Of a DNA stretch of 64,000 bases, positions 58,429 through 64,000 are shown in pieces; the first letter of the stretch is position 1; each line of letters opens with the position of its first letter. The DNA lies in contig QHVM01000082.1 of NCBI GenBank assembly GCA_003223555.1, forward strand, positions 59,008 to 123,007, read 5' to 3'. The notes below the pieces were generated by a model. It worked only from the letters and a program-made list of their open reading frames with translations, did no database searches and was not told where the DNA came from. Source of the stretch: Acidobacteriota bacterium (lineage in GTDB: Bacteria; Acidobacteriota; Vicinamibacteria; Fen-336). Position numbers and translations under genes: made by a program.

Positions 58429-60078
58429 ATGCCTCCCGCTCTCCACAACCCCTTCGTGCTGTGGTTCCTGCTCACCGCGGCCCTGGCCGTCGCCTGCTAC
58501 TTCGGCCTGCGGCGCGAGCTGCGGGTGCGGGCCACCCTCTACGGCTCGTTCCTGATCGCTTGCGTGGTGGCCTTCTGGCCTCCCTACGGCAAGGGCGACG
58601 AGCCGGGCAAGATCAAGCTCGGCCTCGACCTCAAGGGCGGCATCCACCTCGTGCTCCAGGTCGTGACCGACGACGCTCTCAACGCAACCGTCGACGACGC
58701 GGTCCAGACCGCCCGCGACCAGGCGACCCGGAAGGGCATCGTGTTCACGAGCGCCCAGCGCCTCGACGCGCGGTCCTTCTCCATCGAGGGCGTCGAGCCG
58801 GCGCGGGTCAAGGACGTGCGCGACCTGCTGCGGGACTTCTTCCGCGACGGGTGGGACATCCGGGAGCCGGGTGAGGGCCGGTTCGTGGTCCAGATGACCG
58901 ACAACTTCGTCCGCCAGCTCAAGGAGCGCACGGTGAAGGAGGCCATCAAGACCCTCGAGCGCCGGGTGAACCAGCTCGGGGTGGCCGACCCCGTGATCAC
59001 CGAGCACGGCAACCGGGGCGACCAGATCCTCGTCCAGCTACCGGGCGTGACCGACGTGGAGCAGGCCAAACGCGTCATCAAGACGACCGCCCAGCTCTCC
59101 CTCAAGCTGGTCGAGGACTCGGCCACCTCCCGCGAGGCCCTTCTCCAGAACACGGGCGGCAAGGTCCCCGACAACATGGAGGTCGTGGAGGGCTCGGGCG
59201 AGACGCCCGGCCAGCCCGTGTACTATCTCGCGCGCAAGGAGGCGGTCATCACCGGCCGCGACCTGAAGAACGCCCGGGCCGGCGTCGATCCCCAGACCAA
59301 CGGCCCCGAGGTCCAGTTCACCTTGAACCCCCAGGGAGCCGAGAAGTTCAAGCGGGAGACCGGGCGCAGCATCGGCCGGCGGCTGGGCATCATCCTCGAC
59401 GGCCGCGTGGAATCGGCCCCCGTCATCCAGAGCCAGATCTCCGACAACGGCCGCATCACCGGCCGCTACACCGCGCAGGAGGCGGACGAGCTGGCCAAGG
59501 TGCTGCGGGCGGGCGCCCTGCCCGCGACCCTCAAATACCAGCAGGAGCTGACCGTGGGAGCCTCGCTCGGCCGCGACTCGATCCGGGCCGGGGTCACCGC
59601 GGCCATCATGGGCATGGCTTTCCTCGGCATCTTCATGGTTCTGTATTACCGGCTCTCCGGCGTCAACGCGATCGTCGCCCTCACCGCCAACCTGGTCATC
59701 CTGCTCGGCGCGATGGCCTACACCGGGGCCACCCTCACCCTGCCCGGCATCGCGGGCGTCATCCTGACCATCGGCGTGGGGGTCGACACCAACGTGCTCG
59801 TCTTCGAGCGCATCCGGGAGGAGCTGCGCAACGGCAAGACCGTCCGCGCGGCCATCAACAACGGCTTCGAGCGGGTGTGGATCACGATCCTCGACACCCA
59901 CGCCACGGCCCTCATCGCCGCCGCCTTCCTGTTCCAGTTCGGCACCGGCCCGGTGAAGGGCTTCGCGGTGACGCTGGTCATGGGCCTGGTGGCGAACATC
60001 TTCGCGTCCTATTTCGTCAGCCGCTTCCTCTTCGAGTGGGTCCTCGGCAAGCGCCAGGCCGCCACGCTCAGCATCTAG
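58429..60078 (+). CDS. secD: Protein translocase subunit SecD
   Basis: 549 residues from ATG 58429. Inner-membrane protein that uses the proton gradient to help export and release of Sec substrates. TM1 (about 9-27) precedes GLDLKGGIHLVLQV and the large periplasmic P1 domain (about 60-380). The cluster of five helices follows, with VILTIGVGVDTNVLVFERIREEL (proton-path Asp and Arg) and the last helices VTLVMGLVANIFASYFVSRF. Length and topology are standard. It is coupled to secF eight bases downstream. Confidence 0.96.
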   Translation: MPPALHNPFVLWFLLTAALAVACYFGLRRELRVRATLYGSFLIACVVAFWPPYGKGDEPGKIKLGLDLKGGIHLVLQVVTDDALNATVDDAVQTARDQATRKGIVFTSAQRLDARSFSIEGVEPARVKDVRDLLRDFFRDGWDIREPGEGRFVVQMTDNFVRQLKERTVKEAIKTLERRVNQLGVADPVITEHGNRGDQILVQLPGVTDVEQAKRVIKTTAQLSLKLVEDSATSREALLQNTGGKVPDNMEVVEGSGETPGQPVYYLARKEAVITGRDLKNARAGVDPQTNGPEVQFTLNPQGAEKFKRETGRSIGRRLGIILDGRVESAPVIQSQISDNGRITGRYTAQEADELAKVLRAGALPATLKYQQELTVGASLGRDSIRAGVTAAIMGMAFLGIFMVLYYRLSGVNAIVALTANLVILLGAMAYTGATLTLPGIAGVILTIGVGVDTNVLVFERIREELRNGKTVRAAINNGFERVWITILDTHATALIAAAFLFQFGTGPVKGFAVTLVMGLVANIFASYFVSRFLFEWVLGKRQAATLSI

Positions 60079-60085
60079 GGTCCCC

Positions 60086-61015
60086 ATGGAGATCGTCAAG
60101 AACCCCCACTACGACTTCCTCGGCAAGGGCAAGATCCTCATCCCCCTGAGCATCGCCCTCACGCTGGCCGCGGTCGCCTACGTCCCGGGCCACATCCGCT
60201 ACGGGGTGGAGTTCTCCGGCGGCACCCAGCTCATCCTGAAGTTCAGCTCCAGCCCCCGCGTGGACCGCATCCGCAGCGTGGTCGACAAGACCTCCCCCGG
60301 CTCGGTGATCCAGACCTACGACGACCCGGGCAAGAACCAGGTGATGGTGCGGCTGCCGGGCGGGGGGAGCGAAGCGACCGAGCTGTCGGGGCCCGCGCAG
60401 TCCGTCCTGGCCGGCCTGGCCCGTGATTACGCCGAGAACCCGGTGAAGGAGTCCAGCACCGAGATCGTGGGCCCCATCGTGGGGTCCGAGCTCAGGCGGA
60501 AGGCGATCCAGCTCACGCTGTTCGGGCTGGCCTTCCAGCTCCTCTACATCGGCTTCCGCTTCAACGGCATCGTCTGGGGCGCGGCGGCCACCATCGCCGT
60601 CTTCCACGACGTGCTCATCACCCTGGGGCTGCTCGTGCTGTTCGGCTACGAGGTGACGCTGAACGTCATCGCCGCGCTGCTCACCCTCGTCGGCTACAGC
60701 GTCAACGACACCATCGTCGTGTTCGACCGCGTGCGCGAGAACCTGCGCCAGCGCCGCAAGGAGCCGCTGCCGAAGATCATCAATGACTCGGTGAACCAGA
60801 CCCTCAGCCGGACCCTCATCTCGAGCGGCACCACCTTCCTCACCGTCCTCGGCCTGTACGCCTTCGGGGGAGAGGTCCTGCGCAGCTTCGCCTTCGCGAT
60901 GGTGGTGGGCATCGTGGTCGGGACATACTCCTCGATCTACATCGCCAGTCCCATCGTGGTCTGGTGGCGCGGGCTGCGGAAGGACCGGCGTCCCGCGGCC
61001 AAGGCGGCCCTCTAG
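60086..61015 (+). CDS. secF: Protein translocase subunit SecF
   Basis: 309 residues from ATG 60086. Partner of SecD. TM1, the short periplasmic domain with FSGGTQLILKFS, and five C-terminal helices. LVGYSVNDTIVVFDRVREN is the SecF signature, and VFHDVLITLGLLVLFGYEV another. Ends WWRGLRKDRRPAAKAAL. Complete. Confidence 0.96.
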   Translation: MEIVKNPHYDFLGKGKILIPLSIALTLAAVAYVPGHIRYGVEFSGGTQLILKFSSSPRVDRIRSVVDKTSPGSVIQTYDDPGKNQVMVRLPGGGSEATELSGPAQSVLAGLARDYAENPVKESSTEIVGPIVGSELRRKAIQLTLFGLAFQLLYIGFRFNGIVWGAAATIAVFHDVLITLGLLVLFGYEVTLNVIAALLTLVGYSVNDTIVVFDRVRENLRQRRKEPLPKIINDSVNQTLSRTLISSGTTFLTVLGLYAFGGEVLRSFAFAMVVGIVVGTYSSIYIASPIVVWWRGLRKDRRPAAKAAL

Positions 61016-61123
61016 CTGGCAAGGGAATTGCTCGTGGGACACAAGGGCGGCTCGCTTCTCGGCTTGGATGAGGCCTGGCGAGGACAGGCCGCGTCACAAG
61101 GCCGGGACAGGCCGGATGGTAAA
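61016..61123. other. Intergenic region secF-tonB
   Basis: 108 bases with no gene. A GGCCTG/CAGGCC inverted repeat lies at about 61071-61090. TAAAAT (61120-61125), five of six -10 consensus bases, overlaps the first ATG candidate of the TonB gene. There is no convincing -35 box and no T-tract. Confidence 0.45.
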
Positions 61124-61966
61124 ATGTCGGTCATGAGCGGGGCGGCGCTGTCGACGGTCCCTACCGGGACCCCGCGGCCGTCGCCGGCCACTTCCACCGA
61201 CCCCGCCGACGACCTCTTCCACGACCTCGTCGTCTCCAATCCCCGCCCGGCGCGCAGCCGATTCTGGGTGCAAGGGTCACTCGTCGGCCACGTCATCGCC
61301 ATCGCGGCCCTCATCCTGGTCCCGATCCTGTGGCCGGGCCCCTCCCCCGAGCACGTGGACTACGTCAAGCTGCTCATCTACAACCCGCCCCCGCCGCCGC
61401 CCCCGCCGCTGCCCAAGGGCTCGGCGCTGCTGGAGCGGGCGGAGCCGGCCAAGCCGGTGACGCCCGAGCCCAGGCCGCAGAAGCCCGATTTCGTGGCCAA
61501 GATTGAGGTGCCGAAGGAACAGCCGCTCAAGCCGGAGGCGCGCCCGCCGGACAGCGAGCAGCACGGGAGCCCGAACGGCAGCGACATCGGGATGGCGGAG
61601 GGCATGGAGGTCGGGGTCGAAGGCGGCGTCGTGGGCGGCGTGCCGGGCGGCGTCATCGGGGGCGTGATCGGCGGCACCGGCGACGGGCCGGTGCTCGACT
61701 ACGACCAGCCCCCGCGCCCGATCAAGATCACCAAGCCACAGTACCCGCAGGAGGCCTTCGTCAAGAAGATCGAAGGCATCGTCGAGGTCGAGATCCTCAT
61801 CGACGCGAGCGGGAACGTCACCCGGGCCCGGGTCGTGCAGTCGATCCCCGCTCTCGACCAGGCCGCCGTGCAGACGGTCTACCAGTGGCGCTTCTCTCCG
61901 GCGATCAAGAACGGCCACCCGGTGGCCACCATCGCCCGCGCCCCGGTGACGTTCAGGATTTACTAG
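61124..61966 (+). CDS. TonB-family energy transducer, first copy
   Basis: 280 residues from ATG 61124, or 277 from ATG 61133. One N-terminal helix (GHVIAIAALILVPILWPG, about 48-67) is followed by a Pro-rich stretch (PPPPPPPPLP) and a Pro/Lys/Glu region, then the linker GVEGGVVGGVPGGVIGGVIG. The C-terminal domain is a TonB fold: PRPIKITKPQYPQEAFVKKI, GIVEVEILIDASGNVTRARV, DQAAVQTVYQWRFSPAIKNG. It spans the periplasm and would power outer-membrane receptors with ExbB/ExbD. Confidence 0.88.
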   Translation: MSVMSGAALSTVPTGTPRPSPATSTDPADDLFHDLVVSNPRPARSRFWVQGSLVGHVIAIAALILVPILWPGPSPEHVDYVKLLIYNPPPPPPPPLPKGSALLERAEPAKPVTPEPRPQKPDFVAKIEVPKEQPLKPEARPPDSEQHGSPNGSDIGMAEGMEVGVEGGVVGGVPGGVIGGVIGGTGDGPVLDYDQPPRPIKITKPQYPQEAFVKKIEGIVEVEILIDASGNVTRARVVQSIPALDQAAVQTVYQWRFSPAIKNGHPVATIARAPVTFRIY

Positions 61967-62019
61967 ACGGCGGGGACCCTCCGGGGTCGACCCGGTGTCC
62001 AAGACGATGGAGGCGTCCC

Positions 62020-62049
62020 TTGACACCCCGAGAAATCGGGCATTAAAAT
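62020..62049 (+). promoter_or_regulatory. Strong promoter with a palindrome in the spacer, upstream of the second TonB gene
   Basis: A perfect -35 TTGACA (62020-62025) and a five-of-six -10 TAAAAT (62044-62049), 18 bases apart. The spacer contains CCCGA (62027-62031), a GAAA loop and TCGGG (62036-62040), a 5-bp dyad that could be an operator. A transcription start near 62056 gives a leader of about 42 bases to ATG 62098. It is the clearest promoter in the window. Confidence 0.7.
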
Positions 62050-62097
62050 CCGATTCTACCTGTCACCTCAGAGGGATCCGGGAAAGCGAGGCGTTCC

Positions 62098-62838
62098 ATG
62101 CAGCAGAGGCTCTTCGAGGACCTCATAGAGTCCGACGTCGTCACCCACAAGACCAAGCAGTCGTATACGCTCCCGGTCTCCCTCGCGATCCACGCCGTGG
62201 TGCTCCTGATCGTCATCGTGGTGCCGCTGCTCACCTCGGAAGAGCTGCCCCAGCCGACCTCCGCGGTGAGGGCGTTCTTCGTGGAGCCGGCGGCGGCGCC
62301 TCCGCCCCCGCCGCCTCCGCCTCCGCCGGCGCCCAAGGCCCCGGTGACCCCCAAGGTCCAACCCAAGCCCGTCATCCAGGAGCCGCCGAAGTTCATCGCC
62401 CCCGTCCAGGTGCCCGAGCAGGTGAAGCCCGAGGAGGGGATCAACCTCGGGGTCGAAGGCGGCGTGGCGGGCGGGGTCGAGGGTGGCGTGCCGGGCGGCG
62501 TGGTGGGCGGCGTCGTGGGCGGGCTGCCCGACGCGCCGGCCCCGGTCACCCAGGCGGTGCGGGTGGGGGGGCAGATCAAGGAGCCGAAGAAGCTCAAGAA
62601 CGTGAACCCGGTCTACCCCGACATCGCCAAGCAGGCCCGCGTGCAGGGGGTGGTGATCCTGGAGTGCACGATCAGCCCCCAGGGCAGGGTGACCGACGTG
62701 AAGGTCCTGCGCGGCATCCCCCTGCTCGACCAGGCCGCCATCGACGCGGTCAAGCAGTGGGTCTACACGCCCACCCTCCTCAACGGCGTGCCGGTGCCGG
62801 TCATCATGACCGTGACCGTGAACTTCAAGCTGTCCTAG
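62098..62838 (+). CDS. TonB-family energy transducer, second copy
   Basis: 246 residues from ATG 62098. The N-terminal segment (QQRLFEDLIESDVVTHKT) precedes one helix (LAIHAVVLLIVIVVPLL, about 29-45). A Pro-run (about 68-77) and linker GVEGGVAGGVEGGVPGGVVG lead to the C-terminal TonB domain with KLKNVNPVYPDIAKQARVQG, VVILECTISPQGRVTDVKVL and DQAAIDAVKQWVYTPTLLNG. Like the first copy it has the Gly-Gly-Val linker common in Acidobacteriota TonB proteins. Confidence 0.9.
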   Translation: MQQRLFEDLIESDVVTHKTKQSYTLPVSLAIHAVVLLIVIVVPLLTSEELPQPTSAVRAFFVEPAAAPPPPPPPPPPAPKAPVTPKVQPKPVIQEPPKFIAPVQVPEQVKPEEGINLGVEGGVAGGVEGGVPGGVVGGVVGGLPDAPAPVTQAVRVGGQIKEPKKLKNVNPVYPDIAKQARVQGVVILECTISPQGRVTDVKVLRGIPLLDQAAIDAVKQWVYTPTLLNGVPVPVIMTVTVNFKLS

Positions 62839-62883
62839 GAACGAGCAGGAGCGAGACACCACTCCCGCAGGAGGACGAGAGCG

Positions 62884-63564
62884 ATGCAGTTTGATCTGAG
62901 GACCATGGCCGAGCACATGGGCGGGGTGGCCTGGGGCGTCGTCTTCGTCCTGGCCGCCATGTCCATCTACTCCATCGGCGTGATGATCGAGCGCTACTAC
63001 ACCTACAGCCAGGCCACCAAGCAGTCCCGCAAGTACGCCCCGGAAGTGGCCCGCTTCCTCAAGCAGGGGAAGATCAAGGAGGCCATCGACGTCTCCAACG
63101 GGAAGAACGTCAAGCACTCCCACCTGGCCAAGGTCCTGGTGCTGGGCCTCCAGGAGTGGCAATACCAGATCGAGACCGGCGAGGTGCAGCGCGACAAGGA
63201 AGCGGCGGTCGACGCGGCCAAGCGGGCGATCCAGCGCGCCACCGCGGTGAACCTGGCCGACCTGAAACGCGGCCTGAGCGGCCTGGCCACGATCGGCTCC
63301 ACCGCGCCCTTCGTGGGCCTCTTCGGCACCACCTTCGGCATCATCAACGCGTTCTCGGGCATGGCCCTCACCGGCTCGGGCGGCATCGCCGCCATCTCGG
63401 CCGGCATCGCCGAGGCGCTCATCACCACCGCCTTCGGCCTGTTCGTGGCGGTGCCGGCGGTGTGGGCGTACAACTACTTCGCGGGCAAGGTCGAGGGCTT
63501 CAACGTGGAGATGGACAACTCCAGCTCGGAGCTGCTCGACTACTTCATCAAGAAGGGCACGTAG
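62884..63564 (+). CDS. exbB: MotA/TolQ/ExbB proton-channel subunit
   Basis: 226 residues from ATG 62884, with AGGAGG about 10 bases upstream. Three hydrophobic helices: GVAWGVVFVLAAMSIYSIGV (about 12-31), a long middle with STAPFVGLFGTTFGIINAFS, and ITTAFGLFVAVPAVWAYNYF. The last two carry the GLFGTT and FGLFVAVPA motifs of the proton-channel family. It forms the motor complex with ExbD and TonB in the inner membrane. Confidence 0.93.
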   Translation: MQFDLRTMAEHMGGVAWGVVFVLAAMSIYSIGVMIERYYTYSQATKQSRKYAPEVARFLKQGKIKEAIDVSNGKNVKHSHLAKVLVLGLQEWQYQIETGEVQRDKEAAVDAAKRAIQRATAVNLADLKRGLSGLATIGSTAPFVGLFGTTFGIINAFSGMALTGSGGIAAISAGIAEALITTAFGLFVAVPAVWAYNYFAGKVEGFNVEMDNSSSELLDYFIKKGT

Positions 63565-63619
63565 GCCGCGAGGCCTGACGGCGGCGGGGCGACCCGCAGC
63601 CGCGCGCAAGGAGTTCGCC

Positions 63620-64000
63620 ATGGCAATGGCAGTCGGCGGCAAGAAGGGCGGGGCGATAGCGGACATCAACGTCACGCCGATGGCCGACATCATGATCGTC
63701 CTGCTCATCATCTTCATGGTCATCACCCCCATGCTCCAGAAGGGGGTGGACGTGAAGCTCCCCATCGCCAGCAACACCAAGGAGAGGAAGGACGAGGCCA
63801 AGACCATCCGGGTCGCCATCCGCAAGGACGGCCAGACCTACCTCAACGACATCCCCCAGAAGGACCCCAACGACCTCACCGCCCAGGTCAAGGAGCGTCT
63901 CGAGGACCTGCCCGAGGGGCAGCGGACGGTCTACCTGAAGGCCGACACCGACCTCGAGTATTCCCAGGTCATGAAGGTCATGGACCTGCTCCGGGAGGCC
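63620..64000 (+). CDS. exbD: ExbD/TolR biopolymer transporter subunit, 3' end cut by the window
   Basis: 127 codons from ATG 63620, with AAGGAG (63608-63613) six bases upstream; no stop before the window ends. The N-terminal helix carries the family signature INVTPMADIMIVLLIIFMVI, with the functional Asp. A periplasmic part follows with DVKLPIASNTKERKDEAKT, VAIRKDGQTYLNDIPQ and YLKADTDLEYSQVMKVMDLL. It completes the TonB-ExbB-ExbD energy-transfer set. Confidence 0.92.
   Translation, partial: MAMAVGGKKGGAIADINVTPMADIMIVLLIIFMVITPMLQKGVDVKLPIASNTKERKDEAKTIRVAIRKDGQTYLNDIPQKDPNDLTAQVKERLEDLPEGQRTVYLKADTDLEYSQVMKVMDLLREA

Noticed and set aside
61605..62530. Gly-Gly-Val repeats mistaken for a CRISPR-like array
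   Set aside because: The repeat lies in frame inside two TonB linkers and has no regular spacers.

Overview
The window is very GC-rich and gene-dense, and looks like Gram-negative chromosome: TamB, an Omp85 protein, a periplasmic chaperone, SecDF, and TonB/ExbB/ExbD. Two TonB proteins carry Gly-Gly-Val repeats, and the order tgt-yajC-secD-secF-tonB-tonB-exbB-exbD suits Acidobacteriota (inference; no rRNA or marker tree is available here). Start codons other than ATG are common, and genes are packed with NTGA stop/start overlaps.

Layout. (1) 1-7627, plus strand: end of an unidentified gene, a biotin carboxyl carrier protein, TamB, an Omp85 (TamA/BamA-type) gene broken into three frames, and a SurA-like periplasmic protein. 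(2) 7615-23283, minus strand: a surface-polysaccharide operon of GT4 and GT2 glycosyltransferases, three methyltransferases, a coiled-coil protein, a GT-C-like membrane protein, a polysaccharide deacetylase and a GNAT acetyltransferase. Almost every junction is a 4-bp overlap. (3) 23319-25223, plus strand: a multi-spanning membrane protein. (4) 25386-50262, minus strand: secreted Cu/Zn superoxide dismutase, a Wzx-like flippase, sugar-nucleotide SDRs, a PseF-PseG fusion, two NeuB-family synthases, an SpsF-like cytidylyltransferase, an SpsB/capsule-type transferase, GT9, GT4 and several GT2 enzymes, two large membrane proteins, a DegT aminotransferase, a conserved unknown and YchF. Together these resemble the Bacillus sps spore-coat sugar set and nonulosonic-acid pathways. 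The likely flow is: build and CMP-activate an unusual acid sugar, assemble it on a lipid carrier, then flip it across the membrane. (5) 50330-55058, plus strand: a PilZ protein with a degenerate receiver domain, a GT2-Rossmann fusion, a HEAT-repeat/cyclophilin fusion and a HAD phosphatase. (6) 55059-55798: repeats, palindromes and a tiny lysine-rich gene. (7) 55799-64000: divergent ddl, then tgt-yajC-secD-secF, two tonB genes, exbB and the start of exbD.

The most unusual property is a set of at least six places where a conserved protein loses a short internal segment and changes frame at the same spot (about 4845, 6113, 31194, 37826, 47222 and 54241). Because Omp85 proteins are normally essential or important, an assembly or consensus error is the leading explanation, but the pattern needs checking. 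The best candidates for new biology are the nonulosonic-acid-like locus with its fused PseFG and paired NeuB genes, the 16-residue lysine-rich gene with its own promoter and terminator, the degenerate REC-PilZ protein, and the dispersed ACGCAGAGG repeat family.
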